The translations under genes and the position numbers were made by a program. From Paenibacillus montanisoli (GTDB lineage Bacteria; Bacillota; Bacilli; Paenibacillales; Paenibacillaceae), in NCBI RefSeq assembly GCF_003268025.1, contig NZ_QLUW01000001.1:1240001-1304000 (forward strand): DNA of 64,000 nt, written 5' to 3'. The stretch's first letter is position 1; each line of letters begins with the position of its first letter. Below the pieces are notes generated by a model. It worked only from the letters and a program-made list of their open reading frames with translations. It was not told the origin of the DNA and searched no databases. Positions 51,612 through 60,983 of the stretch are shown piece by piece.

Positions 51612-52533
51612 TGGATTTGGAGAAGTATCCGAAGGAAAGTTCGATTTCGTGAAGAACGCCCGTTACTTCTTTATTTTCTCGATTATTATTACGGTGCTTG
51701 GCGTTATTACGCTGGGCATTCACGGCCTTAATTACGGCGTCGATTTCAAAGCCGGTTCGAACGTGGACATTGCCGTGAAGAAAGACTTGACCGGACAGAA
51801 GGACGCAATCGAGCAGTATTTGAAGGATAACGACTTCGGCAGCCCGGCTCTAACAGTAGGTGCAAACCGAGTTACAGTCCGTTTCGACGAAGTACTCACA
51901 GATCAGAAGGAGAAGGCGCTCAAGGAAGGCTTTGCCGCTAAGTTCGATAAAGAAGCTTCAGCCGAGGTCAACACGGTTGACGTCGAAATCGCGAAAGAGC
52001 TTCAAACGAATGCGTTGTATGCGGTCCTTGTTGCCAGCATCGGTATTGTCATTTATGTCAGCATCCGCTTTGAATGGCGTTTTGCTATCGCAGCGATCGT
52101 CTCTTTGCTTCATGACGCGTTCATCGTCATCAGCTTGTTCTCGATTTTCAAATTGGAAGTGAATCTGCCGTTCATCGTTGCGATTCTGACCATTATCGGT
52201 TACTCGATTAACGATACGATCGTTATTTTTGACCGGATTCGGGAGAACCTGCGCTTTGCCAAAATCAAAACAGCAGCAGATGTTGCCCGTCTTGTAAATG
52301 AGAGCATCTGGCAAACGCTGACGCGCTCCATCAATACAGTCATGACCGTTGTTGTAGCCGCAGCGTGCTTGCTGATCTTCGGCAGCGAATCCATCAAGCT
52401 GTTCTCGCTGGCCATTCTATTCGGTCTCGTAAGCGGCGCATATTCGTCGATCTTTATCGCGAGCCAGCTGTGGCTTGTCCTGAAAAATAAACAAAAACCG
52501 AAGGCGGCAGTCAAGTCTCCGGCAGCCTCGTAG
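51601..52533 (+). CDS. secF: Protein translocase subunit SecF
   Basis: 310 residues from GTG 51601, which starts 11 bases before the secD stop ends and follows AAGGAG by about 11; GTG 51592 and 51580 are alternatives. Motifs: LNYGVDFKAGSNVDI near the N-terminus, then the membrane bundle with GYSINDTIVIFDRIRENLR and LFSLAILFGLVSGAYSS. It is the RND partner of SecD. The overlap suggests coupled translation giving equal subunit amounts. Confidence 0.94.
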   Translation: MRFSGFGEVSEGKFDFVKNARYFFIFSIIITVLGVITLGIHGLNYGVDFKAGSNVDIAVKKDLTGQKDAIEQYLKDNDFGSPALTVGANRVTVRFDEVLTDQKEKALKEGFAAKFDKEASAEVNTVDVEIAKELQTNALYAVLVASIGIVIYVSIRFEWRFAIAAIVSLLHDAFIVISLFSIFKLEVNLPFIVAILTIIGYSINDTIVIFDRIRENLRFAKIKTAADVARLVNESIWQTLTRSINTVMTVVVAAACLLIFGSESIKLFSLAILFGLVSGAYSSIFIASQLWLVLKNKQKPKAAVKSPAAS

Positions 52534-52612
52534 TATGATAGAAAGAGGGTAGCCCCGCGGCGCATCCTCTAGTACAATAATTTAAGCGCAAATGCTTTAT
52601 CGGGAGGCGTCC

Positions 52613-53524
52613 ATGACAGCGACACAACGATATGCCAATGCCGAGTCCGCCGCATGGACCGGACTGATTGGCAATGTCTGTATTGCAGCAATGAAAGGCG
52701 GTATCGGCGTGCTTGCGGGCAGTCAGTCGTTGATGGCGGATGCCTGCCGCTCCGCATCGGATGCAGCCGCTTCGTTCGTCTCCTTGACTGGCGTGCGCAG
52801 GTGCCGCCAGCTAGGATCGCCTCATGCGCCGGTTCCGGCGGCAAGAGGCCGGGCGGAAGCGGCAACCGGCGTGATGGCATCCATATTGCTTATGATCTTA
52901 GGCCTGGAGATCGGCATTTCCGCCATTAAATCGATTGCCGACGGCGTGGACGAAGGACCGGGCTGGCCGGCGGCAGCCGTCGTCATCCTTGCCTTTCTTC
53001 TAAAGGAAATCCGTTTCCCGAACAAAGAACGGGGAGCGGATTTATATGCTTCGCTTGCGGCGCTTGTGGGAACGGGCGGCGCGCTGCTGGGCAAGCCGCT
53101 CGGCATGCCTGTCCTGTATTACCTGGATCCTGCGGCATCCCTTATCATCGTCGTTATCGTCTTCACGAGCGGCTATCGGGTCGCTTCCGCATCCGTCATG
53201 CGCAGCCGGTTTCTGGAGGTTGAGCCGGCGGATTTGTCGGAGCTGAAAGCGGTCGTGCTGCGGATGGAAGGGGTAATCAGCGTTGAGGTGCTGCGGGCAC
53301 GCGAGCATGGCCACTACGCGGTGGCCGAAGTGGTCATCTGCGTCAATCCGCGCATTTCGGTGCTGGAAGGCAATGAGATCGCGAAGCGCGTGAAGTATTT
53401 TCTGATGAAGAGATTCAGTCATATGACCGAGGTTGCGGTTCATGTCGAGCCGTACGATCCGGGTTATCCATACAAAACCAATCATGATCCAAGCCAGGAA
53501 CAACTACCGACGCTACTGCAATAG
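52613..53524 (+). CDS. Cation diffusion facilitator family protein with altered metal ligands
   Basis: 303 residues from ATG 52613 (GGGAGG 5 bases upstream). It has six membrane-like segments and a C-terminal ferredoxin-like domain (KAVVLRMEGVISVEVLRAREHGHYAVAEVVI), as in CDF metal exporters. The usual D/HxxxD site of span 2 reads R46-SAS-D50, and the HxxxD of span 5 reads E139-RGA-D143, so one ligand of each pair is replaced by an Arg or a Glu. Transport of zinc, iron or manganese may be lost or altered. It lies between secF and recJ. Confidence 0.82.
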   Translation: MTATQRYANAESAAWTGLIGNVCIAAMKGGIGVLAGSQSLMADACRSASDAAASFVSLTGVRRCRQLGSPHAPVPAARGRAEAATGVMASILLMILGLEIGISAIKSIADGVDEGPGWPAAAVVILAFLLKEIRFPNKERGADLYASLAALVGTGGALLGKPLGMPVLYYLDPAASLIIVVIVFTSGYRVASASVMRSRFLEVEPADLSELKAVVLRMEGVISVEVLRAREHGHYAVAEVVICVNPRISVLEGNEIAKRVKYFLMKRFSHMTEVAVHVEPYDPGYPYKTNHDPSQEQLPTLLQ

Positions 53525-53564
53525 CAGCAGCGTTCATTTTTTTGTGAAAGAGGTGTCAGGCCAT

Positions 53565-55976
53565 ATGCTGCAATCCAAAACACGCTGGCGGCTCGCTCCG
53601 TTCGACCTGGAGGAAGAAGCCCGTGCGACCGGCTTGGCCAGAAGCTTGGCCCTCCCGCCGCTCGTTGCGCGGCTGCTCGTGCGGCGCGGCTACGATCGGG
53701 TCGAATCGGCAAAACGGTTTTTGAACGGAGGCGTCGAATGCTTGCATGATCCTTTTCTATTGAAGGGGATGAGAGAAGCCGTCGAACGTATTCAAGCAGC
53801 GGTCAGGCAGGATGAGCGGGTACGCATTTATGGCGACTATGATTGCGACGGCGTGTCCTCCACAACCTTAATGACATACTTGTTCACGCGGCTTGGGCTA
53901 AACTTCGATTACTATATCCCGCATCGGACGCTGGAAGGCTACGGGCTGAATAAGGCGGCGCTCCGTGCCGCGGCTGATATCGGCGTGACCTTAATCGTGA
54001 CGGTCGATACCGGCATCAGCGCGGTTGAAGAGATCGCTTACGCGAAGGAGCTCGGAATCGATATCGTCGTAACCGACCACCATGAGCCGCCGTATGTTTT
54101 GCCGAATGCTTATGCGATCATCAATCCGAAACAGGAGGATTGCGGCTATCCGTTCAAGGGGCTGGCCGGCGTCGGCGTCGCGTTCAAGCTGGCGCAGGCG
54201 CTGCTCGGCGAGCCGCCGGCGGAATGGACCGATGTGGTGGCTCTCGGTACGATCGCCGATCTCATGCCGCTTATCGATGAGAATCGGATTTTGGTCAAAT
54301 TAGGACTGGAGCAGCTTCGCCTAACGGACAAGCCGGGGTTTCGCGCTTTGGCGGAAGTGGGAGGCATCGATCTGGCAACGATTCAGTCGACGAACGTTGC
54401 TTTCGGCATGGCGCCGCGAATTAACGCGGCCGGAAGGCTGGAGCATGCGAAGCTGTCCGTCGGCCTGCTGACGGCGACGGATCACGATGCCGCCGCAGCC
54501 GATGCGTTCCAGTTGGATTTGCTCAACAAACAAAGACAGCAAATCGTTGATGTTATCGTCTCCGAAGCGCAGGAGATGTGGGAAGCCAAGTGCAAGGCTG
54601 CCGAGGAAGCGGGCAAACCGGCTCCGTCCGTCATCGTGCTTGCAGGCGAAGGCTGGAATGTCGGCGTCGTCGGTATCGTGGCCTCGAAGCTGATCGAGCG
54701 CTACTATAAGCCGACGATCATTCTCGGCATGGATGGCGAAACCGGCAAATGCAAAGGCTCGGCCCGCTCGATCGAAGGCTACGATCTCCACGCGGCCTTG
54801 ACCGAATGCGACGAGCTGCTCGATCATTACGGCGGCCATCAGGCGGCTGCGGGAATGACGCTGTACAAGGAGCATTTGCCAGCATTCGAAGAAAGGCTAG
54901 GCATGCTTGCGGACAGCTGGCTGACGGAAGAAGACTGGATTCCGAAGACGAGCATTGATTTGAGCTGCAAGATGGAGGATGCGACGCTTCGGGTAAGGGA
55001 GCAGCTCGCTCTGCTTGAGCCCTTCGGCATCGGGAATGAAGCGCCCAAGCTGCTGTTAACCGGCATAACGCTGACCGACCGCAAGTCAATGGGGAAAGAA
55101 AGCAAGCATTTGAAGCTTGCCATAAGCGGGCAAGGCAAAATGCTCGATGCCGTCTGTTTCGGAAGCGGTCATCTGACCGAAAGACTCGCGCACGGCGCCG
55201 CGATCGAGCTTGTCGGCGAGCTTTCGGTGAACGAGTGGAATGGCCAGCGCAAAGCGCAGTTCATGGTTTCCGACTTGCGCGTGCCGCATATCCAGTTGTT
55301 CGATCGGCGTGCAGACAGCGACTGCGAATCGGCAGGCGCCTTATTGAAGCTGATCCAAGCTGGCCGTTATGCTGAGGCTGCCGTTCTCGTCCCGGGATCT
55401 GCGTGGATCGATGCGGCCGAATCAGCTGATGGCAGACCGGTTGGCTTGCCGGTCATGACTTATGACGATCTAGCACGGCAGGGCAGAGTCCGCTGCGCCC
55501 ATTTGTTTGTATGGGGCAAGCCGGGATCAGCTGATAAGCTTTCGCGGGCAATAGCAAGCTGCGAAGGACTTGAAGCGGTTCACCTGCTTTATGACGAGCG
55601 AAAGGCAAAGTCCATCTTCCCGACAAGGGAGCAGTTCGGGCAGCTCTATCAATTGCTTCGCCGCGAATGTCCGTTGCCGGAAGAGGGAATAAGTAAACAA
55701 TTGGCATTAAAGCTTAACGGGACGGACGACGTCATTACGTTCATGCTGAAGGTTTTTACCGAACTGGAATTTATTCATACCGATCAGGGCTACATACGGC
55801 TTAGTCCCGTAACCGGAAAGAAAGAACTGTCCCATTCGGCGGCGTATCGCGACGCGCAGCGCAAATTCGAAGCGAACGAAGTGTTAAGCGCACCGGCCAA
55901 GGTACTGGCCGATTGGATCGTCTCGCAAGCCCAGCATTCATTATTACACCTAAACGAAGGAGTCGTTGGTTCATGA
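53565..55976 (+). CDS. recJ: Single-stranded-DNA-specific exonuclease RecJ
   Basis: 803 residues from ATG 53565 (AAAGAGGTG upstream); a longer frame into the preceding gene is not supported. DHH-family motifs are intact: [12 protein letters not shown] (motif I), [18 protein letters not shown] (motif III) and the DHHA1 region with [15 protein letters not shown]. The C-terminal extension (from about 560) is the usual OB and accessory region of Firmicutes RecJ. It degrades ssDNA 5' to 3' in recombination and repair. It overlaps apt by 4 bases. Confidence 0.95.
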   Translation: MLQSKTRWRLAPFDLEEEARATGLARSLALPPLVARLLVRRGYDRVESAKRFLNGGVECLHDPFLLKGMREAVERIQAAVRQDERVRIYGDYDCDGVSSTTLMTYLFTRLGLNFDYYIPHRTLEGYGLNKAALRAAADIGVTLIVTVDTGISAVEEIAYAKELGIDIVVTDHHEPPYVLPNAYAIINPKQEDCGYPFKGLAGVGVAFKLAQALLGEPPAEWTDVVALGTIADLMPLIDENRILVKLGLEQLRLTDKPGFRALAEVGGIDLATIQSTNVAFGMAPRINAAGRLEHAKLSVGLLTATDHDAAAADAFQLDLLNKQRQQIVDVIVSEAQEMWEAKCKAAEEAGKPAPSVIVLAGEGWNVGVVGIVASKLIERYYKPTIILGMDGETGKCKGSARSIEGYDLHAALTECDELLDHYGGHQAAAGMTLYKEHLPAFEERLGMLADSWLTEEDWIPKTSIDLSCKMEDATLRVREQLALLEPFGIGNEAPKLLLTGITLTDRKSMGKESKHLKLAISGQGKMLDAVCFGSGHLTERLAHGAAIELVGELSVNEWNGQRKAQFMVSDLRVPHIQLFDRRADSDCESAGALLKLIQAGRYAEAAVLVPGSAWIDAAESADGRPVGLPVMTYDDLARQGRVRCAHLFVWGKPGSADKLSRAIASCEGLEAVHLLYDERKAKSIFPTREQFGQLYQLLRRECPLPEEGISKQLALKLNGTDDVITFMLKVFTELEFIHTDQGYIRLSPVTGKKELSHSAAYRDAQRKFEANEVLSAPAKVLADWIVSQAQHSLLHLNEGVVGS

Positions 55977-56485
55977 ATTTCAAAGATTACATCCGCATCA
56001 TCCCAGACTACCCGCAGCCGGGCATCCGCTTCAAGGACATCACAACCTTGACGAACAACGGTCAAGTTTACGCGCAAGCGATCGAGGCGATCAAGCAAGC
56101 GGTTGCCGACAAGCAAATCGATCTGGTTGCAGGTCCTGAGGCACGCGGCTTCATTGTCGGCGCACCGCTGGCTGTTTCGCTTGGGGTTGGCTTTGTTCCG
56201 ATCCGCAAAAGCGGCAAGCTTCCGGGCGAAGTGATCGAAGCCAGCTACGATCTTGAGTACGGCAAGGACAAGCTGGCCATGCACAAAGATGCGATTAAGC
56301 CGGGCCAGCGAATTCTGATTGCCGACGATCTGCTTGCGACCGGCGGCACGATCGCGACGACGATCAACCTGATCCGTCAGCTGGGCGGCGAAGTGGTAGG
56401 CGCGGCTTTCCTGATCGAGCTCGGCTATCTGGATGGACGTTCGAAGCTGGACGGCATCGACGTTTTCTCGCTTATGACGTATTAA
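55973..56485 (+). CDS. apt: Adenine phosphoribosyltransferase
   Basis: 170 residues, the normal Apt length, starting [18 protein letters not shown]. The PRPP-binding motif [13 protein letters not shown] and the purine region [13 protein letters not shown] are conserved. It salvages adenine to AMP with PRPP. ATG 55973 overlaps the recJ stop (ATGA), with GAAGGAG upstream. An inverted repeat follows before the relA promoter. Confidence 0.95.
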   Translation: MNFKDYIRIIPDYPQPGIRFKDITTLTNNGQVYAQAIEAIKQAVADKQIDLVAGPEARGFIVGAPLAVSLGVGFVPIRKSGKLPGEVIEASYDLEYGKDKLAMHKDAIKPGQRILIADDLLATGGTIATTINLIRQLGGEVVGAAFLIELGYLDGRSKLDGIDVFSLMTY

Positions 56486-56504
56486 TTGCTGCTTGCGGCC
56501 AAAG

Positions 56505-56541
56505 CGCCGGACACGGAAGGTTTCTTCCGCTGTCCGGCGTT
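56505..56541 (+). terminator. Hairpin after apt
   Basis: CGCCGGACA (56505-56513) pairs with TGTCCGGCG (56531-56539), with an inner GGAA/TTCC helix. There is no long T-run, so read-through to relA may occur. Confidence 0.6.
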
Positions 56542-56564
56542 CTGTATATATGGAGTAACATAGG

Positions 56565-56594
56565 TTGACGGAAAGGCTTGAAAACAGGCATAAT
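56565..56594 (+). promoter_or_regulatory. Predicted promoter of relA
   Basis: TTGACG (56565-56570) and CATAAT (56589-56594), 18-base spacing, giving a leader of about 100 bases before the ATG. Confidence 0.6.
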
Positions 56595-56697
56595 AGTAGG
56601 AAAACTCGGGCGCTGTATTGAACCGAATTCATTTTATTTTATTGATTTGGAAAAACATGTCGCGCCTGGCAGCGCGCTTTTCCGGAAAGGGACGTTC

Positions 56698-58884
56698 ATG
56701 GGCATAGAGCAGCTACTCGACAAAGCATCGACTTATATGAAGGAACAAGATTTGACGCGGATCAAGGAAGCTTATGAGTTTGCGGATCAAGCCCATCATG
56801 GTCAGGTGCGCAAATCAGGCGAGCCGTATATCCTTCACCCCGTCGCCGTCGCGGAAATACTCGTCAACATGCAGATGGACGTGTTGTCGATTATTGCCGC
56901 GCTTCTTCATGATGTCGTTGAAGATACGACTGTCCCGCTCGAAGAGGTCAGGTCCCGATTCGGCGAGGCATGTGCGGCGGTCGTCGACGGACTCACGAAG
57001 TTGGAGAAGATCCAATTCCGCTCCAAGGAAGAGCAGCAGAACGAGAATTACCGTAAAATGTTCGTCGCCATGGCGCAGGACATGCGCGTTATTCTCATCA
57101 AGCTGGCGGACCGGCTTCACAATATGCGGACGTTGAAATATCAATCCGAGGAAGCGCAGCGGCGGATCGCGTACGAGACGCTGGAGATTTTCTGTCCGAT
57201 TGCGCACCGGCTCGGGATCTCGGCGATCAAGTGGGAGATGGAGGATATCGCGCTCCGATACTTGAACCCGCAGCAGTATTACCGGATTGCCAACCTCATG
57301 AAGAAGAAGCGCGCGGAGCGGGAGCAGTACATTGCCGACGTCATCGGCCGCATTCGCGAAAAGCTTGAGGACATGGGCATCGAAGGCGACATTTCCGGCC
57401 GCCCGAAGCATATTTACAGCATTTACAAAAAAATGACCGCGCGCAGCAAGCAGTTCAATGAAATCTACGATTTGCTTGCGATCCGGATCATTGTTGACAA
57501 TATCAAAGACTGCTACGCCACGCTCGGCATTATTCATACGTTGTGGAAGCCGATGCCCGGCAGGTTCAAAGATTATATCGCCATGCCGAAAGCGAACATG
57601 TACCAGTCGCTGCATACGACGGTCATCGGACCGACCGGAGAACCGACGGAGGTGCAGATCCGGACATGGGAAATGCACCGCACCTCGGAATACGGGATCG
57701 CGGCGCACTGGGCCTATAAGGAAGGCGGCGTTGTCCCGGGTGGCTCGTTCGAGGACAAAATGACGCTGTTCCGCGAAATTATCGAGCTTCAGCATGAAGC
57801 GAGCGACGCCTCGGAGTTCGTCGAATCGCTGAAGATGGACTTTTTCTCTGACCTTGTATTCGTCTTCACGCCGAAGGGCGAAGTATTCGAGCTGCCTGCC
57901 GGAGCGGTACCGCTCGACTTTGCGTACCGGATTCATACCGAGGTCGGCAACCGGACGATCGGTTCAAAGGTCAACGGCCGCATCGTTCCGCTTGATTACA
58001 AGCTAAGGACCGGGGATATCGTCGAAATTTTGACCTCTAAGCATTCTTACGGGCCGAGCCAAGATTGGATCAAAATCGCCCAGTCTTCCCATGCCCGCAG
58101 CAAGATCAAGCAGTGGTTCAAGAAGGAGAAGCGCGAGGAGAACGTCATTAAAGGCCGTGATAGCATCGAGCGGGAGCTTAAGCGGCTCGGGCTGGAGCCG
58201 GCGAGCTTCATGTCCGACGCCCAGCTTCAAGAAGCGGCTGGCAAGTTTACGTTTAACGATATCGAGGATATGCTGTCCGCGGTCGGGTTCGGCGGCATTA
58301 CAGCAGCCCAAATTTGCACCAAGCTGACGGAAAAAATGCGCAAGGAAGCCGAAGAGGCGAACCAAATCGAGCTTTCGAGCGAAATGAAGGAAATGAAGTC
58401 TTCCCCGACGCTGCGCAAATCCCGCCCGACGCACGGCGTATCCGTCAAAGGCGTCGATAACTTGCTGGTCCGTTTCGCACGCTGCTGCAACCCGGTTCCT
58501 GGCGATGCGATCGTCGGATATATTACCCGCGGGCGCGGCGTTTCCGTTCACCGCACGGATTGTTTGAATTTATCGTCTACGAGCACCGACGGCGAGGAAG
58601 CGGCTCGCGTCATCGAAGTGGAATGGGAACAGTCCGTCGAAGCGAACTACAGCGTCGATATCGAAATTACCGGCCATGATCGTCCGGGTCTGCTGAACGA
58701 GGTGCTGCAGGCCGTGTCGGAGAGCAAGACGAATATTTCCGCCGTATCCGGCCGTTCGGACAAGAACAAGCTGGCGATGATCCACATGACGATCCTCATC
58801 AGGAACATCGAGCACTTGCAATCCGTGGTGGAACGGATAAAGCGGGTCAAAGACATTTATTCGGTGCAGAGGATTATGCAATAG
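56698..58884 (+). CDS. relA: Bifunctional (p)ppGpp synthetase/hydrolase RelA/SpoT (Rel)
   Basis: 728 residues from ATG 56698 (GGAAAGGGA upstream). Domain order is HD hydrolase (HGQVRKSGEPYILHPV, LLHDVVEDT, ADRLHNMRT), synthetase (YDLLAIRIIVDNIKDCY, EVQIRTWEMH), TGS (VFTPKGEVFELPAG), zinc-finger/helical and C-terminal ACT (DIEITGHDRPGLLNEVLQAV). The HD site looks intact, so it should make and degrade the alarmone. The frame is open upstream to 56578, but that stretch has no site. Confidence 0.95.
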   Translation: MGIEQLLDKASTYMKEQDLTRIKEAYEFADQAHHGQVRKSGEPYILHPVAVAEILVNMQMDVLSIIAALLHDVVEDTTVPLEEVRSRFGEACAAVVDGLTKLEKIQFRSKEEQQNENYRKMFVAMAQDMRVILIKLADRLHNMRTLKYQSEEAQRRIAYETLEIFCPIAHRLGISAIKWEMEDIALRYLNPQQYYRIANLMKKKRAEREQYIADVIGRIREKLEDMGIEGDISGRPKHIYSIYKKMTARSKQFNEIYDLLAIRIIVDNIKDCYATLGIIHTLWKPMPGRFKDYIAMPKANMYQSLHTTVIGPTGEPTEVQIRTWEMHRTSEYGIAAHWAYKEGGVVPGGSFEDKMTLFREIIELQHEASDASEFVESLKMDFFSDLVFVFTPKGEVFELPAGAVPLDFAYRIHTEVGNRTIGSKVNGRIVPLDYKLRTGDIVEILTSKHSYGPSQDWIKIAQSSHARSKIKQWFKKEKREENVIKGRDSIERELKRLGLEPASFMSDAQLQEAAGKFTFNDIEDMLSAVGFGGITAAQICTKLTEKMRKEAEEANQIELSSEMKEMKSSPTLRKSRPTHGVSVKGVDNLLVRFARCCNPVPGDAIVGYITRGRGVSVHRTDCLNLSSTSTDGEEAARVIEVEWEQSVEANYSVDIEITGHDRPGLLNEVLQAVSESKTNISAVSGRSDKNKLAMIHMTILIRNIEHLQSVVERIKRVKDIYSVQRIMQ

Positions 58885-58940
58885 CATCCGTTCGTTATCG
58901 TAGAACATGAGTTTATAGGGCAGGGAGAGTTAGTAAGGTT

Positions 58941-59384
58941 ATGAAAGTAGTTGTACAGCGCAGCAAACAGGCGTCCGTATCGGTCGATGGCGAAACGGTC
59001 GGCGCAATCGACAGGGGTCTTGTGCTGCTTGTCGGCGTCACCCATGAGGACAATGAAGCGGACGTCCGCTGGATGGCGGAGAAGGTAGCCGGTTTACGGA
59101 TTTTTGAAGACGCGGACGGTAAAATGAATCATTCTGTACAGGACGTTGGCGGCGCGATTTTATCCGTCTCGCAGTTTACCTTGTACGGAGATTGCCGCAA
59201 AGGAAGACGTCCGAACTTTATGGCGGCCGCCCGGCCCGAGCAGGCCGAATCGCTTTATGATGCCTTTAACGCGCAGCTTCGTGCGATGGGATTCGTCGTC
59301 GAAACGGGCAAGTTCGGCGCGATGATGGATGTGTCGCTCATCAACTGGGGGCCTGTTACGCTGATTATCGATAGTAAAGCTTAA
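58941..59384 (+). CDS. dtd: D-aminoacyl-tRNA deacylase
   Basis: 147 residues, standard length. Contains [14 protein letters not shown] at the start, the active-site [15 protein letters not shown] and a C-terminal GPVTL with the Gly-cisPro element (INWGPVTL). It removes D-amino acids from tRNA, acting as a dimer. ATG 58941 follows 56 bases after relA with a weak AAGG site; the relA-dtd pairing is conserved in Bacilli. Confidence 0.94.
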   Translation: MKVVVQRSKQASVSVDGETVGAIDRGLVLLVGVTHEDNEADVRWMAEKVAGLRIFEDADGKMNHSVQDVGGAILSVSQFTLYGDCRKGRRPNFMAAARPEQAESLYDAFNAQLRAMGFVVETGKFGAMMDVSLINWGPVTLIIDSKA

Positions 59385-59501
59385 GCGAAGGAAGATTGAG
59401 GCTTAAGTGTTAGAATAGCTGGAAGCGGGAACACTAGACCGTAGACGTGCACGGCCGGCTTGGCACGGCGCGGCACGACAACGGTGGAGGGATTCTCGAC
59501 A

Positions 59502-59675
59502 ATGCATCAGTCGCGCAAGGAACAAGGCGTGGAACGCATCTCGCGGAGGCTGCTTCATGCAGACCGCCGCGAAGCGCTGATTTTCGCGGAGCTTGAGGAA
59601 CAGATCGAGGCCGCGGCCGAATTAGGCGGCTTTGCCGCGGCGCCCAAACGCTCCCCGAGAGGCGAGCATATGTGA
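59502..59675 (+). CDS. Hypothetical 57-residue protein
   Basis: ATG 59502 follows GTGGAGGG at about 9 bases. The product (MHQSRKEQGVERISRRLLHA, then DRREALIFAELEEQIEAAAE) is charged and probably helical with a Gly/Pro-rich tail. A terminator follows right after it. I do not recognise the family; an unannotated gene-free stretch is the alternative. Confidence 0.45.
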   Translation: MHQSRKEQGVERISRRLLHADRREALIFAELEEQIEAAAELGGFAAAPKRSPRGEHM

Positions 59676-59681
59676 GGAAGG

Positions 59682-59723
59682 GACGGATAGTTGGTCGCTT
59701 AATGGCGAAACTGTCCGTCTTTT
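59682..59723 (+). terminator. Terminator after dtd and the small ORF
   Basis: GACGGATAG (59682-59690) pairs with CTGTCCGTC (59711-59719) with one G-T wobble, followed by TTTT. Confidence 0.75.
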
Positions 59724-60012
59724 GCCGTCGTTTGGCAGGGAAACAGGGAGAAATCGCTTCCCTTTTTGTAATCAAACTGTAATCTATTTTCAATGATTCT
59801 CTAACATGGCCTGCCTATAATAAAAGTCGACCCCCTTTTTTGAATATATATTTTGTTGGACCTACGACCGGTTGTTGTGTTGTAGGTTTTTTTCTTCCCC
59901 CTAAATCCCCCTCTCCAGGGGGACCCCAAGGGTCTCCGACCCTCTGGACACCCGGAATGGTATAACGTGGAAGTTACAGAGTACCGCTCGCGAGTGTAGT
60001 AACGTGCTAGTC
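59724..60012. other. Non-coding stretch before the repeats
   Basis: I see no supported gene, RNA or promoter here. It contains a C-rich and G-rich run (59898-59937) and leads into the repeated region. Confidence 0.5.
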
Positions 60013-60177
60013 CTCGCTTTACGTCCCATTCGGGACCCGCTTTACGTTTGGCGCTGTTTATCGACCTGTTGTCTCTTGCGAGACACATCATAACGTAGAC
60101 CATTCAGAGGCGCGTTGTACGTGGGTGCGTGCTTGGCTCGCTTTCGTCCCGTTCGGGACACGCTTTACTTTCGGCGC
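60013..60177. repeat. Two-copy 41-bp repeat with GTCCC-TTCGGGAC hairpin
   Basis: Near-identical copies lie at 60013-60054 and 60137-60177 (CTCGCTTT.CGTCCC, then GGGAC.CGCTTTAC). Each has a GTCCC/GGGAC stem. They precede the 81-bp array. Confidence 0.75.
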
Positions 60178-60189
60178 GGAAAAGATGGG

Positions 60190-60563
60190 GTTACCAGGTG
60201 CCTCGTTGCACTCGGCACGGTAACCTAGGGCCCGCTCTTCGCCTTCGCGGGGAAGTTAGTGTGAAGGAAAGGTTACCGGGTGCGTCGCTGCGCTTTGGCA
60301 CGGTAACCTAGGCCCGCTCTTCGCCTTCGCGGGGAAGTTAGTGTAAGGGAAGGTTACCGGGTGCCTCGTTGCACTCGGCACGGTAACCTAGGGCCCGCTC
60401 TTCGCCTTCGCGGGGAAGTTAGTGTAAGGGAAAGGTTACCGGGTGCGTCGCTGCGCTTTGGCACGGTAACCTAGGGCCCGCTCTTCGCCTTCGCGGGGAA
60501 GTTAGTGTGAGGGAAGGTTACCGGGTGCGTCGCTGCGCTTTGGCACGGTAACCTAGGGCTCGC
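60190..60563 (+). repeat. 81-bp tandem repeat array of double hairpins (about 4.6 copies)
   Basis: Units start at 60190, 60272, 60353, 60434 and 60515 (period 81-82). Each has an imperfect hairpin, GGTTACC...GTGC against GCAC.GGTAACC, then a second hairpin CCCGC...GCGGG, then GAAGTTAGTGT. Loops come in two forms, A (CTCGTTGCACTC) and B (GTCGCTGCGCTTTG), in the order A-B-A-B-B. It is not CRISPR: there are no unique spacers. No coding role is likely. Confidence 0.9.
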
Positions 60564-60614
60564 TCAGAATCGTGGGATATACATAAATAATGGCAAATTT
60601 TTTGCTTCCAGCAC

Positions 60615-60643
60615 TTGACACGTGCTTACTCGGGAGATACAAT
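60615..60643 (+). promoter_or_regulatory. Sigma-A promoter of the hisS-aspS T-box transcript
   Basis: A perfect TTGACA (60615-60620), 17-base spacer and TACAAT (60638-60643). Confidence 0.88.
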
Positions 60644-60649
60644 AAAGGT

Positions 60650-60950
60650 TATATTATGTCGATCCATTGAAGGGACCGATCCGTTCTACCCCGCACCGAT
60701 TCAGAGAGGGATTCCTAGGCTGGAAGAATCCTTGGCGTGCATGAGCGGACAGACTTCCCAGAGGACATACGGTGAACCTGTAGGCTGCATTCTCGCTTAC
60801 TCATTAGCTGTACTGCGTAGTCGGGCGTTAACCGAATGAAGCGAATCAATTCATTGATTCGGAATGTGGGTGGTACCACGGTAGCTTTGAATCCGATAAG
60901 CTCTCGTCCCTTTGCCTTGTTTGAGGCGGAGGGCGGGGGCTTTTTTTGAT
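60650..60950 (+). ncRNA. T-box leader controlling hisS-aspS
   Basis: The conserved T-box core GTGGGTGGTACCACGG (60866-60881) sits before an intrinsic terminator (60900-60947, G-rich arm then seven T). The stem I region has the usual AGAGAGG...AGGCTGGAAG pattern near 60701-60728. Uncharged tRNA binding would favour the antiterminator and raise synthetase expression. The specifier is probably His or Asp; candidates with CAT and GAC lie near 60739 and 60771 but I cannot fold it reliably. Confidence 0.92.
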
Positions 60951-60983
60951 GATGAATAACAGCAATTTTGAGGGGGAATGGAC

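Noticed and set aside
56815..57936. A 373-codon minus-strand frame inside relA
   Set aside because: It is antisense to the highly conserved RelA domains and has no ribosome binding site or recognisable motif.
60129..60311. Short open frame in the repeat region
   Set aside because: It runs across the tandem hairpin units and its sequence is dictated by them; there is no plausible start site or family match.
60190..60563. CRISPR array
   Set aside because: Units are about 81 bp and contiguous, without unique spacers, and no cas genes are present.
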